A stretch of 64,000 nucleotides of DNA from Talpa occidentalis (GCF_014898055.3 NW_023605083.1:60428228-60492227), one strand, 5' to 3'; counted from the first letter of the stretch, positions 47,073-60,718 are shown. Numbers and translations are program-made. Notes: generated by a model not told the origin, from the letters alone.

Positions 47073-47509
47073 TGGATCAGTTTTATTTTTTTAGCTGCCA
47101 GAACAAATTATAATAAGCAGGGGGCTTAAAACAACAGAAGTTTATTATCTGATAGTTCTGATTTCAATTTGAGATCAAGGTGTTGGCAGGACATGCTTTC
47201 TCCAAGAGGTAGAATCCTTCCATACATCTTGTAGCTTCTGGTGGTGGCAGAAAATCTTTGCTGTCCTTAGCTTGATGCTGTATCACTCTAATCTCTTCCT
47301 TTTTCCCTCGTGTGTCTGTGTGTCTCTTCACACATCATTGTCTTCTTCTTATAAGGCTACCACTCATAGTTGATAAAGGGCCCAGTCTAATGACCTTAGC
47401 TTAACTTGATTATAACTGCAAAGACCCCTTTTGCAAATAAGGTCACAACCACAGGTACCTGGGGGTGAGGAGTTCAGATTATCTTTTGAAGACAACTCAA
47501 TCCACAACA
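47073..47509 (-). mobile_element. MLT1-like (ERVL-MaLR) solo LTR, reverse
   Basis: Read on the plus strand it runs TGGATCAGTTTTATTTTTTT, AGCTGCCAGAACAAATTA, CTTAAAACAACAGAAGTTTA, GATCAAGGTGTTGGCAGG, CTTCTTATAAGGCTACCACT, GGGCCCAGTCTAATGACC and CAATCCACAACA. This is the reversed MaLR LTR order. The adjacent GACCC/GTCCT may be a decayed 5-bp duplication. No internal sequence. Confidence 0.75.
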
Positions 47510-48889
47510 GGTCCTGTTCATTTTTTATGGCTCAATCTATTCAATAATGTCTTTGGGGAATGCTATTCCCTAATGCTTCAACCAATTACAATTTCTTCTC
47601 TGCACTACCAGGGATTAACCTCCATCTTTTGGTCCTTATCTTATACTATCCTGTAGATGTAGTAATTTAGAAAAAAATGACTAAAAAAAAAAAGGGTTAT
47701 GCTAGGAAAGGAAAATTTTAATTTGGGCCCAAGATACTAATTTATGCTTTGTAGAACCTTTCATAGAGGATAGGGTTTTATCATCTGACCCTAAGACGCT
47801 TCTCATTGAATCTAGGAGTGATTGGAGGCACAGGCGCAAACCCACCACAATTGTCCAGGGAAGTTGTGGCTAATGGATGCCCCCCAGAGTCCCTCTGGCC
47901 CGCCTGCAAGGCAAGGAGCTTCCTTCCTCTGATCTTAGTATTGCCAAATCCTGAAAGCAATCTCTTCAAAAGCAGCATGTGTCTTGGCTAAGTAAGAGCC
48001 ACTTCCTTTCCCCACCTTGGCATTCTGTTTCCTGCAGTAGCCCAGCTGACTGGCCCAGAGTGCTTTTCCACCTACATTCCTAAGGCGACCATCTGCAGCA
48101 CTGCCTTCAGACCAGAGAGAGGCTTGCTGCCCTATGAGAGGAAGGCAACTGGTAACTTGGACTGCATTCTAGATTGCCATAAACCTCCAAGTTGCAGTCA
48201 TTGTCTAGCCGAGGACACAGGGCAAGAGGACTTTGTAATACAGTAATCATCAAAATGAGGTTCTCCTGCATTCAAGTCCAGCTCTGTCCTTGAGGCAAAG
48301 ATCTGAGCTCAGATAAAGTCCTGTAAGAAGCCTCTGTGATCAGTCTCATATCAAAATGGGTTTAATGACAATATCCCTGCAGCATTATTGGAAGGCAGCT
48401 TAGTGGTTACAAACAGGGGTTCTGGAATTAGGTGGCTTAAATTCAATAGCAGACCATCAAGTTGGAGCAAATCACTCACATCTCAAACCTTAGTCTTCTT
48501 GGCTGGTCTGATAGTTGTCAGGAAAACTGAATCCATTTCCTCTGACTATTCCTCTGACTATTCTATCAGTGACGAACTCATTTGCCTACAGTCTAGAGAA
48601 CAGAAGTCTGAAGTCATTCACTGGGCCAGCCCAAGTACCATCAAGTCTTTGTGCCCGCCTGTGGCTCTAGGGAAGAACCCACCTAATGGACACTTCATCC
48701 TCTCAAGCTGTACCCCTTGGTTTGTGGCTACTCTGCCCATTTTCAATGTCAGCAGTGAAGCATTTTCAAATCTCCTTCTTCCCATCATTACATCACATCA
48801 CTTCACTCTTCTAGTTAAACCCCCTTTTGCCTGTTTCTTATAAGAACACTTGTGATTGTACTTAGCACCCTCCGAGAAAATTCCCCTCT
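47510..48889. other. Non-coding stretch with a probable MIR head
   Basis: At 48390-48530 a MIR-like head and core (CAGCTTAGTGGTTACAAACA, GGGGTTCTGGAATTAGGTGG) lie inside the 151-codon frame 48388-48843, which argues against coding. CCTCTGACTATT is duplicated at about 48538-48562. The rest is unremarkable. Confidence 0.5.
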
Positions 48890-49005
48890 CAAAATTCTTA
48901 CCTTTATCACATCTGCAAAGTCTCTTTTGCCATGTAAGGTAACTGACAGATCCCAGGGAAGAGGACCCACGTATCTTTGGGAGCTACTGTTCTGTCCACC
49001 ACCAC
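48890..49005 (-). mobile_element. MLT1-like LTR fragment (reverse)
   Basis: A CTTTTGCCATGTAAGGTAACT block and AGGACCCACGTATCTTTGGG with TCTGTCCACCACCA resemble the terminal part of a reversed MaLR LTR. Short and tentative. Confidence 0.4.
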
Positions 49006-49249
49006 AACACTAGGAACATGCATCAACCAGTGTAGCGTGTCACAGATCCTTAGGATGGCCCCCTGCTGCCTGCCTTATGGGAGAGGCAGAGGTATCCAGA
49101 AGGAGGACAGTTGCTCAGTGAGATAAGGTCACCTGCTAGTTAATAACCAACTTTGAAATAATTCAATATGGAAATTTTTAATTCCAAGCCATGCTAGCTA
49201 AACATGAGCCCTACTTTTAGTCAATACCTTCAAGAGTGGTCACCATGAT

Positions 49250-49330
49250 CAGATTCCATAATCCTTATCAAATACTCAGGACAATGTCTGGCATACAGTA
49301 AGTGCTCAAGAAATGTTAGCTGTTCGCATT
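49250..49330 (+). mobile_element. MIR 3' end relic
   Basis: ACAATGTCTGGCATACAGTA then AGTGCTCAAGAAATGTTAGC is the characteristic MIR end, followed by TTGTTATTATTA. Confidence 0.7.
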
Positions 49331-50776
49331 GTTATTATTATGTGTGCTATTTACTGTATTAACAAGAACTTCTAGGGTGCCTTCCAGGGACCTGAACTCT
49401 GTCCTAATTCCACTGAAAGACATGAACTCCCCCACCTCCAGGTTTATTCTCTGCTGTCCCTTCAGGCAGCACAGATATCCCAGCACCCCTGACCTCTGGC
49501 TCTGTTGATTAGCTTGTTCTTCCCTATCTTTTTCAATTGCCTTCATCCTTCTTCTTGGACTTTCTCTCACTCTCATCTCTCCCAGATTCTATTTATCATG
49601 TGAAGTTGGCACTCCAATGAGAAAGTTGGGTTAACTTACCCATGCATCAGCTCCCACTTTGCCCAAAGAATAAATTATGCTTCCCGCTTTCCAATCTCAT
49701 ATTATGTGCTATGGCGGAGAATGCACTCCATGCTTCCAACTGCCTGGGAGGTAGCCAGACAGCCTGAGCCTGGAGTTTGTGCATTGCAGCCAGTCTCTGA
49801 CAGTTGTGAGAACACTCCTGCATAAAGCTCTGTTACTCTGAACCGACCGGCCAGCCCAGAGCACACTCATCCAACGAGGCGTTTGGGAGCCACACTCTAA
49901 GGCAACTGCTTTTTCATGAAGCTGAGTAGATGTCGGCCTACTGGAATCCTCTCTCTAAGGCAGCAGGTTCCAGCTTCCTTGGTTGCTAATGGCCAGTTAA
50001 TCTTTAAATTTAGCTCTCCAAGGACCCCTTCATTTTTATTTTTTCATCTAATACTTAGTGTCAATCCTGGTTCAGAATCCTTGCCAGGCTCTGGAAATTC
50101 AAACTCAGTGACAATAGGACTACTAGAGAGAGAGAGCTGGGAACTTATATCAACTGTCCAATTGTAGTAAGACACAGAAACATAGGACAAGTAACTTGTA
50201 AATGGTGTGGTCAGGTCAACTTAGAATGTCTGTCTCATTTTGCTCCTGGCCTCCACACCACGTATTAACATACTGCCTCTGAGCTCAGAATAATCACTGC
50301 ACTCAGAAGTTTCTGTCCACTGGGAACATGTTTCATAATTAAATAACTGCCTCACCTGCCTTCCCAGCAAGGTAATAGGAACATGAAAAATAGAGGGCCT
50401 CTCTTTTATGCCACAGGATAAAAGTCAGAACCATCCCTGGAGATCACCCGATTTAATGCCCCACTGGGCAGTTGGGGAAACAAGTCACTGGGCTGGACAA
50501 AGACTCAACAAGGTCTCACAGTGAGCATACAGAAGATCTAGGACTGGAGTGGCTTCCTGTGACTTCATTGACACAACCTCTCCCCACTGCTCTTTCCCAC
50601 TGCCAAGGTACCCAGAAAAGGGAAGATTTGGGATTATGGTTGCCAGATGTATAGACCAAAGCAGGCTACCCAGTTCAATTTGAATCTCAAAAAAACAACA
50701 CATAAATTTTGTATATGCCTATCCCAAGCAGTATTTGGATATTTGGGAATACTTATACCAAAAATATCACTCATTC

Positions 50777-50840
50777 ATATATATGATATTAATATATTAT
50801 ATATAATTAATAATATTAATAATATATAATATATGTAATT
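50777..50840. repeat. AT-rich, partly self-complementary tract
   Basis: Almost only A and T, made of ATAT, TTAATA and AATATT steps (for example ATTAATAATATTAAT). Able to fold back on itself. Confidence 0.85.
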
Positions 50841-52059
50841 CAATATTAACTCCTGTATTTTATTGACAACTCTAAGGATTAATCCATAAGCAGCCCAGGC
50901 TTTGGGAAGAACAATAAGCTAAGTGGGGCTGGGCTGAGGGTTAATGACGTCCACCTCCTTAGTTGACTTCCAGCTGATTACATGAAATTCCTAAGGAGCC
51001 AGAGAAAGACAATGGAGAGGTCTGGGTGATTCACAATAAAAATCCAGAGATTCCAACTAGCCATAAGGCCATATTCACACAAAAATCCTCCAGAAAATGA
51101 GAGAGGGGAGGGACCTGGAGGGCCTGGCAAATGCAGCAGTAGGAGCATGAAGGAGGAAGAGAGGGAGTTAGCCTGGGTGAAGGACTCCCAAGACTGGGAC
51201 ATTGCCCAGAAGCAGCAGAGCCCTTCTAAGAAGTAGTGGTCACTAGAAAGACAGGGTAATGGTGGTGCAAACATGCCAGGCACAAAGAAAAGCCCAAACA
51301 TACCTTCCGGGTTTTTTATATCCTGTGTTAGCAAACTTAGTATCTGGTAGCTTGCTACCATGGGAAAAAAATCCAGCATTTGACTTAAGAATTTCCAGTC
51401 ACATCAGCACCACTTCCAAGCTATATGACCTAGACAGGGCATTTCTGAGTCTTTTCCTTTATAAAAGAGTATTCACAGAGCTGTTCACATCAGATAAGAA
51501 GATGAGGATATGCTTGATAAAGTGCTGGTATGAATGCTAGCTCCTATTGCTCATGGAGTGTTGAATGAATGTTGTTTTCAAATTTCTTCACTCTCCCCAT
51601 CAAAACCACATCAGAATCTTAAGCAACTCCCATGTGAATCAAGTACCCTGCTGCTTTATAACTCCCTGCTCTTCCAGTTTGTGAAGAGAATCGCATGATC
51701 TGAGATTATGAAGAAGCCAGATCCTGCTGGGTCCCTGGTTTCTATCATATTGAGGGGAGCGCCTTGGCTCTCAGCAGCACACTGGGCACTAGTAAATAAT
51801 TTCCCGGAGCAGTGGGTTGTAGGAAAGGGTGCCTTAGTGCACACAAGTTTTGAGGATGAGGTCAAATAAGGATTATGGATGTTAAAAAAGTAATTACAGG
51901 GAGAGACAGAGGTGTGGTCAATACAACGGCGACCCGAGAGAAAAGGAAGAGGGAGGAGAGCAAGGAGAGATAGGCTGTGCTAGGCTCTGCTTACCTCTGC
52001 TTATAAATTGTGTAAATTGGCCCCTTTGGGGTCTAAGGCAAATAATTTGAGATCCTTGA

Positions 52060-52124
52060 AATATATATATATATATTAATATAAATATATTTATATATAT
52101 TTATTTTATATATATATAATTATT
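52060..52124. repeat. (AT)n-rich tract
   Basis: A 65-bp tract of A and T only, with several TATATATAT runs separated by TTAATA and TTTATTT. Confidence 0.92.
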
Positions 52125-53000
52125 GCAAAGCACTGGAAATGTTACTAATCTTTCTGTAATGCTGATGGGACATGAGGTATATTCTGATCATTCATCCTGC
52201 TTGAATCTTAAATGACTCTAAATGGGCAAGGCAGAAATTGTCATTCAAGTTTCCTATGTGATTCCAGGAGAACCAGTAGTAGTACTGGGTTTGCATCTAT
52301 TTTTAGTGCTTAGCAAACCCAACCATCAGTTGCTTCTTCATGTTTCTCTCCCTCCAGCACCTGAGGACCTCCTTTGGGCACAGGCCATTTCTCAGTCCTC
52401 TAGAAGGCGCCACTCGGTCTGAAATGTGCTGTGCACAGATACAGCAGACTAGATGCACATTTGAGTTTTATTCCAGTACCCTGGGCCTGGGAATTTGCCT
52501 TGTAACTGGGAAGGACACCGGAGAAGTCACGACTTCCTGCTTTTTGGAGAGTCCTAGCTGTACCCAGTCAGGCGCTGCTCATGTAACTAAGGTGTGAAGA
52601 AGCTTGTTTTGTCTGTAATTACACATTTTTGGGAAGTCCATGTTTATGTTTTCCAAATAAGATAATTAATTAGAAAGGCTTCATATTGTATAATTCCACA
52701 GATATGCTGCTCACTAGTTACAAAAATAATTGAGTATGTCTCATAAAGATGACTTAACTTCAAAAATGAGCTGTACTCAAGTAAATATTTACTTCTAAAT
52801 GCAATTTTGTTGAAAAACTTCTCAGAACATTTTCATTAAGCTCACATGATGCATACGCTGTGTGGTTATTAAATCATTATTCAGAGGGATGATAATTTCT
52901 AAATAAAGAGAAACACATGCTTTTAATGCATCAAACACTTATTTAGGGCTACTTATATGCAAGTCTTGAGGTGACCACAATATGCTTGATTTCTGGCATT

Positions 53001-53002
<2 letters not shown>

Positions 53003-53074
<72 letters not shown>
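53003..53074. repeat. Compound (TC)n(AC)n microsatellite
   Basis: About 22 TC units (53003-53047) directly followed by 13 AC units (53049-53074). It creates the serine/leucine then threonine/histidine run in the open frame 52971-53216, which is therefore not a gene. Confidence 0.97.
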
Positions 53075-55569
53075 CATGCAGGCCTTATTCAAAATTTCTT
53101 CCTCTGAAGGAAAGAATTTTCCTTTCTTCTACTCACTGTATCATCACATAACCCTGTATTTTCTTCACAACACCTGTGAATTCAGCCTGCTTTTCTATTT
53201 ACTTTTTATTGTTTGAATCCCTTCCCCTTCCCTTCTGATAAATATCTCCATGAGAAGAAGAATCTGGCTTAATTTGTTCACAGCAGTATCCCGTGGTTTC
53301 GAAGGGTTCCTAGCCCACTAGAGATGTTCCATAAATTGTGTTGCATTGATGGATTAAGATAAGAACCTTGCTGGAAAGAGCATTCATTTCTAAAATTAAA
53401 ATGAACACCAGGCAATTTGGAGCAAATGCCACCTGGGAGTGGAATTCCAGAATGTTCCCATCCTCAGTGTTGCCGCCACCCTTTGATTTTTTAATGAGCA
53501 TCCTCAAGCATCCTACCTCCCCCCAACTCACTCTCCACATTGCAGTGTGGGCTCAGTCCTCTGCACAGCGCCTTAAAGTAGTAACACGTTGGCAATCATA
53601 CAAGGGATTTCAAGTTCTGGTGCCCACCGAGCTCAGTATTTTCACTTCTGGCCCTTATCCACACATATCCTTCTGAAACCAAAGCACATACGCATGTCAA
53701 TCACTCCAGTTTCGCCTTTCCTCCATGCTATTAATATCTTCTCTGTCTCCAACCCCATTCTCCACTCCTTAGCCTGACCAGCCCCTTTTCCTTGTTCAAA
53801 CCCAGATGATTTCACTTCTAGAAGGCCTTCACTGCTTTTCCCTTTCATCTTCTACCACAGGCTGGTTTGGTACCTTTTTTCCCTTTTTTTGCTCCTAAGT
53901 TCTGCTCAACTTTATCCTAGGATACATCCCACCTTTTTACATCTCTGCTTTTGCCAAGTTAGGACTGACAGGAGGCACACTGATTTCTCTGACTCATACA
54001 GAATCCTCAGTATCTAAAATAATAAATAATATAAAAAATACTAAGAAAAAGAATCATTAGATTAACCCCATAAGCTTTTAATAATTAGTTCCCTCACTTT
54101 ACCCAGGGATGATTTAGTTTTACTTTTCCCAAATTGCTTTGTCAGGGCTAGAACGAATCTTTCTCAGTGGAAAATCAGTTTTCTGTCAAGTTTTCCCTGC
54201 CTTTAACCATCTCAGTAATTAATTATTACTAATTTCTTCCTCAATGCCCCATAGACACCCCTGACATTGCATTTCTGTCCCTTGACTGAGATGTAGTATT
54301 TGTTTCCATGTCCATTGTGAAATTGAACTTGTTACTATTTATATGACATATACTTACAGTATACATAATAAAATATACTATTAACTTGTCATTATTATTT
54401 CCATCTGAGCTCTAGCACATAGCTCAGGACTTGGCACTAAGTGGATACCCAGTAAATGTGGTCCTGAATATATTTAATCAGGCACAAATGTATTTGCTCC
54501 ATCGAAGCCATTGTCTAATTCGAGCGAGCACATCAGCAGCAGTCAGGAAGACAGACATATGGTGCCAGCCTGCTAATCACCCCAAATGGTGGGGCTATCC
54601 CCTGCCTTGGTGTAATGACCTCATGGAGATGTATGACCTAGCAGTAACTGATGTGTGAGCTCTACTCTTAGTCACCAGGGGAAAGACCCTAAATGAGCCC
54701 CAGATCTGAATGAATGGGAGGACGTTCATGAGTGGCCTGGATGAATTAGACAGGCCTGGTTTGTTTCATATTCAGCCTGATCCAGTTTCTATGCATCTTA
54801 GAAAAATAAGGACAAATGTTTAGGCAATGTTGCAATCCAAACGAAACAAAAATGTCTTGTGATGTACGTGGGGGTCAGAAAAGGAGCATTTAGAGCGCAT
54901 ACCAAATGCCTGCCTAGGGAATCATTTCAGGCAGAAGCTAGATGTCTTGGAAGACTTGGCAAGAAGACAGCTGAGAGCTGCGTGCAGCCCATCACTGCTT
55001 CGTGGTTCCACGCTCAGCTTCTATAACACAGTGGGAATGAGGCCCTCCTCTACCCACAGAGGAGAGTGAGGTTGACAGGCAGGAGTATGGATCACTTTGG
55101 CACTGCTTGTTATTCCTGCCACTCCTTACTGCTTCTAATAAAATTCACAGCCTGGCAGTTTGTTTACCATCTCTCAAAATGAGGTGTCCCGGGAGGAGAA
55201 GAGCACGTGGCCAACATAACATTCCATTACCTTGAACATGGTGGAGGTTAGGGGTCTGAAATGCATTGAGAGGCAATAGCTTAATTACTCACATAGTTCT
55301 TCATCTGCTCATTGTTGATTCAATGTGGTTGATTCAAATACTGGGAGTGGAAAACCTAACAGGCAATCAAACAAAAGAGATCATCCCTCTTGTCCTCCTT
55401 ATCTGTTCTACTGTCCTTTTACAGAAATCCTGAGTGCAGCTGACGGGCTGGATGTTTCTTTTCTTGATTCAGGAAATACACTAACATGCTTTCAATGGAT
55501 TTGAGCAGCAGGCAAAATTGTGTCAATTTATTCTTTTCTCTTAACCTCCATTCTTTTTTGCTTAAAGAT
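53075..55569. other. Non-coding stretch, no gene seen
   Basis: Short motif-free frames only. A possible L2 segment lies near 53815-53870 (CTTCTAGAAGGCCTTCACTG). The part at 54830-55330 is repeat-poor and moderately GC-rich, without a specific signal. Confidence 0.45.
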
Positions 55570-56095
55570 TTTTTAACTGTAAAATATGATATATATATTT
55601 CATATTTACCTATGCGTCATATTTCTTATATACATAAGTAAAGGGGTTAGTACACACACACATATACATAAATAAAGGGGTTAACCTATATAAACCATAG
55701 ACTTTATCAAATGCTGAATATCCATTTACCACTACCTAGTTCAAGAAATAATCTCTAGCACCTTGGGCTCCCTCCTCTTTATACTTATTGTAATGATTTT
55801 ACTTTCACTGTTTATCCTTCTATGCCATCTGAAACAATCAACACTATTTTAAAGACTTATATAAATAGACTCATGTTTTAAGTTTTCTTTTGAGTCCAAC
55901 ATCTTAAAACCAATATTATGTTTTTAAGAGTCATCATTGGTGCTACATATATATCTACAGTTGTTTTTAATGCTGATAATATTTCAATATACAAATAATC
56001 TATGAAATATTGGCCCATTTTACCACTGGTAAATTTTTGAGTTGTTTCCCATTTTTGGCAAGTGTTTGGACCAATTTTAAATAAATACCTGTCTT
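55570..56095 (-). mobile_element. Old L1 3' relic (reverse), probable
   Basis: A TACCACTACCTAGTTCAAGAA block, a TATAAATAGACTCATGTTTTA block, GAGTCCAACATCTTAAAAC, TCATTGGTGCTACATATATA and GAGTTGTTTCCCATTTTTGG resemble the reversed L1 3' coding end (ATATAAGTGGAATCATA..., GGTTGTTTCCA..TTTGG). Strongly decayed. A 35-bp-spaced duplication of TATACATAA/GTAAAGGGGTTA is near 55628-55684. Confidence 0.5.
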
Positions 56096-59000
56096 AATCT
56101 ATTTAGTATAAAATACTTGTCTTAATACAACAAATGCAATGTTATAGTATCTTTAATGATAAAAAACATTTTACTTTATTGGAAGGGGAAGCATCAAAAG
56201 ATCTTAATGAAGAGATGAACCCAAGCTTAGTTCGAGAATTTATTGCAAAAAGAAAAGAAGTCACAATGTGATTGTACCTATTTTACCATAAAGTCAGTAT
56301 AGTTCCTTTATTGCAGTGATTCTCTTAGCCCCTTATTCTAGAAGTTCAGGAATGGAAATGGAGAGTAGCAGGGGTTATGAACTAGATGGTACACCTATGT
56401 TTGTTACTTAATTAAATATATATATATATATATATATGTTGGGTTAAATATGTAAATATTGTTTATGTTAGTATCTTCAATACTAACATTTTTAATAGTA
56501 TCTTTCATACAGTTACACACACACATATATATTTCAGAATTAGAATAGTTATCTTTAACATAATGGAAGATAACCTGCTAGTATTCTTTCTATGTTTAAA
56601 GTTCCAAAAGAATAAATTAAGACATTCATGCAAAATGGGGCAAGTTTATGATTTCTATCACCATATATTATTAGAAAATTAAGAAGTAAGGTTTCATTAT
56701 TTCCTACTTTTTCTGTCTGGATAAGGTTAAGGTGGGATTAAACAGGTGAGGGGAACAGGTAAATCTTATAACATCGCCAGAGAACCAAGCAAGACAATGA
56801 AACTATAAATTCTATTCAACTATAAATTCTATTAAAAGAGAGCCACAATCCTCAACATCTCTTGGAATTTTTTAAAGCATGCTTTTCTTGGCAGCTACAT
56901 TTATTAGCATATGTGAAAATATTATCCAGGGTGCATTCTGTATTTTCTGAAATGTGACATGATAACATCCCTTAAAGAAAGGGATTTGGTGGTGAACATC
57001 CATCAGTTTTCACTCATGGGACTCCCTGAGGCAAGACCTTCTGTGTTATGTCAACATTTTTTGCCCTTCTACCAGCAAAATTGGAAGATATAAGGAGAGA
57101 TAGTATCTTAACATCCTGTCATCATCATTGTCTTCCTCGCCCTTATTCCACCAACCTCCTTTCCTGGTGCAGGCCAAAATGACAGCAGGAAAAAATGTTG
57201 CTATTATTGCTTTTATAAAAGGAAAATAATGTCAAAGATAAACAATATTTACGGATTTAACCCAAATGTTAGTCATAAAATGATCTTCCAGTGCCTGGAT
57301 GTGTAATAAGGCATCTAGAGCCAAGTTAATACTGTCAACAGTAACCCCATCCAACTTTCTAAATTGTCTTCATCTGAACTAAGGGCAACTCTCAGGATAC
57401 AATCCCATAAAACAAGTCAAAGGGCACGTCTGCCTGGTTTTTATGCTGTTAGATCCTAATCTGCTTTTCTCCCATTATAAGAGAGCATGGAGTTCTTTGG
57501 GGAATGGTGTAGGTGGTGAGGGTACCTTAATTCAGGCTTCCTTTCCAGAAAGAATAGAGCATTTGAATGAGACTATCCTTTTCATGACCAACACTCTCCT
57601 CTGTGAAAGGCATGTAAAATTCTCTTTCTTTAACCACTGAAACATTGGACTTAATGGACATTCTTGTCCCCCTTCATGGCCCTGCAAGAAAGGACTCACT
57701 CTGGGAACTGTGTCATGGGCCACCGTCATGAGTCCCTGGGTCTGAAGTACATCCACACTGAGGGTTGGTGGGGGCGAGGGGAGGACAATGGGGCTTATAG
57801 AAAGCGTAATGTTAGCTCAGTTTCAGTTCAGCAGCAGCCTGAGCTAGCATTTGAAACTCCCCCACCCCCCAAAAAAGATGTAATTGGGTCAGTTTGTTGC
57901 CACTCAATAAGAAATGTCTCCATTAGTCAAAGTTTCCAGCAAGACAACTCAGAAGCAGTTGGCCTCTTTCCAGCTGATCTTTTCAATCAGCTGCATCTAG
58001 GAGCAGGGTTAATTTCTCTCAAAGCATGCTAGCTTATGTCAAAAATAGTCAATTTAACACTCTTTCATCCTAAGGGAACTGTGCACTGGAATTTTTGGCT
58101 CGCCTTAAATCCTCTTGATTATATGGAGATGGTCTATAGGTCTGAAAGGATGCTTGATGGGGATGGGTTATAATGCATGCCCTTCTAAGTATACATGTGA
58201 GGGCTTCCTGTCCCCCCTTTTATACTGCTTATTGTACAAGAAAGGAACAATGCTTGTTTCCCATTGGTGTAGTGTGGGACAGCTAAAAGACTTCTTAAAG
58301 TAATTACACGAAGCATACTGGCTGGTTTTTGTTTATTTCAGAGTCTAGTGAAACAAAACAATTTAGCTATGACAAGGCCAGCATTTAAACAGTTCCTCAC
58401 ATAGCCGGGACTAAGTTTAGGGAGAGGTGGAGTTAATAGGTACCTAGAGAAAGAACTCCAAAAATTCAAAAGTTCTACCTCATCCCACCCAAATGTTTTT
58501 CAGGGCTAGGTAGAAATGCATACTAATTGTTCTTTATCTCCTTACAGCATTTAAACCCCTACTAAAATGCAAACTTAGTCAAATCTGCTCAAATAAGCTT
58601 GTGACTGGACAAGAGTCTATAACTTTTCCCTTCTACATCCCAACTGAAATTATCCCAACACCATTTTTTTAAAGTCAGGGAAAGGCTGCATCTGTGCATC
58701 CCAGGGGACATCCTTTCACAAGAGGGCCCTCCACTACACAGGATCAAAAATTGAAATAAAGTAGTTGGAAATGACTTTTCAGTCCTGTGTCTGAGAAAGC
58801 AAATAATGTTGGAGATCAAGGCAGGGCCCTGAATCTACATGGAAAAAGACAAAGAGCAGACAAAGGACATTGAGGAAGCCTGCAGCAGACACTCTTATGG
58901 AAATGACCATAGTTTTGACACAGCTGCTTTGCCAACAAGTTAGTAGAGGAACAGACTTTTCCTCTGATCCTTGGCTAAGTCCATGCTTTGTACCTGGATG

Positions 59001-60099
59001 AGAAAAAAGGTCAAATGAGAAACTGGATGCAGAAAAGTGACCCTTGGCACAACGGTTTAAACCAGCACAGAGAACAAAAAAATGATGAGAGATCTCAGGG
59101 ACCTAGTTCTCTCCCTTCTCTCCTCTGGGTGCTGTATCAGTTCCATAGGGAAAAAAAATATATAGCCTAAGTTGTGAAAAAGCAGCTCAACAGTAAAGGC
59201 AAGCATGGCTCCTCCCTCACCTGTGTTCAAGGACAAATGAAAAGGTCATCAAGTCCGTCACCTATATACAAGGGTGAACAGAGAATGGTCCCAGTGAAAT
59301 AAAAAAGAGTGGTAACAACAGGTAATCTAGGTGTCAGTGGCAAAGAACGAGTACATGTTTTTATACAAAAAAACTCTACTTTTGACTTGCAATTAAAATT
59401 TGAGAAAAGTTGGTCTATAAAGCAAATGATAACAAAACAGTCAACTGTACTCCTCCAAAGAAATATTAGTAACATACAGGGCTCTTTCCCCACTTAATTG
59501 TTTTCTCAGATGTGGCTTTAGAGTCAGGAAAAAATAAATGGAAGCTAGACAAAATAAGACAATTATAGAAGGAAATTAAAATGCAATAGCAGACAAAATT
59601 TGCTTTGAAGCAGTTAAAGGACAGAATCGACATTGTGTAAATACCAGACTGTGATGCGGAAGACAGAGAAAAAAAAACTCTTCAAAAATGAAGAGAAAAT
59701 GGGGAAGTGGCAGGAAAATGGCAGGGGGGAGAGCAGTAAAGATGGCATATATATGGGAGGAGAGATAGCATATATATATCTATATATGTATAAAATAACT
59801 TTCCAATATATATGAGAGGACAGTGTACATCATTAGTGTGTGTGAATATAAATATGGGCTCCTAAGAGAATCAATATTTAAAATTACAGCCAAAAGATTG
59901 AAGATCAGCATCATGCTTAACATGGAAACATCAAAGGCACTAATAAAGTAAAAACCAAGAAAAAGATACACCTCTTGCAGCATTCAATATTTTTAGTCTC
60001 CCCTTCTCATTTCATATATGTGTTCCTTTTTATCCCTCCACCCAAGACCCTTTCTTTTCCTTCCATATAGATGTTAATCCATTGTTTTGATTTTTAATT
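56096..60099. other. Non-coding stretch, no gene seen
   Basis: AT-rich, with (AT)n at 56416-56437 and a 17-bp tandem duplication (AACTATAAATTCTATT twice) at about 56801-56833. Open frames of 60-122 codons lack motifs. No transposable element was identified with confidence. Confidence 0.45.
56416..56437. repeat. (AT)n microsatellite
   Basis: Eleven AT units without interruption. Confidence 0.95.
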
Positions 60100-60204
60100 T
60101 GCTTTATTAAGGGTGATTTATACACAACAAAATTGACAAATTTTGAATGTACAAATTAATGAGTTCTGAAAAATTTAGCCATGCAGCTACTAACAAAATC
60201 AATT

Positions 60205-60505
60205 AAGTACACATTAATTAGGGCCTCCCCTGGTGGTGCAGGTGGTTGAGTGCAGCACTGTGAAGCTGTCCGCAGCCTCTGCAGCGCCAGTTCGATCCCA
60301 GCTGGTGAAGGTCGCACATGGCGGGGCAGACCTTTCCTGTCATGCCTGCTGCTCCCCTCAGCAGTGTATTTCGGTTGTCTGCCTGTTCAGCTCCCTGTTC
60401 TGTCTCTGGTGAATCCTCTTACCCTCCCACGCATCTGGCCTGTACTCCGGTTCTTGTATAAATAAATAAATAAAATCTTTTTTTAAAAAAAGTACACATT
60501 AATTA
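60205..60505 (+). mobile_element. tRNA-derived SINE (group B) with perfect 16-bp TSD
   Basis: The body occupies 60221-60489. It carries GGGCCTCCCCTGGTGGTGCA, B box AGTTCGATCCC, CTGCTCCCCTCAGCAG, ATCTGGCCTGTACTCCGG and AATAAATAAATAAAATCTTT plus a short A tail. The duplication AAGTACACATTAATTA is identical at 60205-60220 and 60490-60505. Confidence 0.96.
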
Positions 60506-60687
60506 CATCCCTGCCCCCAAAAAGCACCTTCCACCTCTCCCTGTTCTGGCACCTCTCTCCCCACACTCTGGCCACTGAAAGCTATTATTCTGCTTTATCT
60601 CACGACAATTTTGACTTTTCTAAAACTTGATATAACTGGACAGAAAAAGTCTATTATTTTGTCACTTAATATAGTGCTTTTTAGATT

Positions 60688-60718
60688 AATTCCATATGAT
60701 TTTTAATCATATGGAATT
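60688..60718. repeat. Perfect inverted repeat, 14-bp arms, 3-nt loop
   Basis: AATTCCATATGATT, then TTT, then AATCATATGGAATT. Arms pair without mismatch and the loop is three bases. It lies at the end of the L1 relic. No T run or other sign makes it a terminator. Confidence 0.93.

Larger units (their letters stand above)
49331..52996. other. Non-coding stretch, AT-rich tracts
   Basis: No gene. A probable reversed MIR lies at 50440-50560 (TTTAATGCCCCACTGGGCAG, AAGGTCTCACAGTGAGC). AT-rich low-complexity tracts at 50777-50840 and 52060-52124 are listed separately. Confidence 0.45.

Noticed and set aside
48388..48843. 151-codon frame
   Set aside because: Its start lies in a MIR-like head and it contains a 12-bp tandem duplication; no domain.
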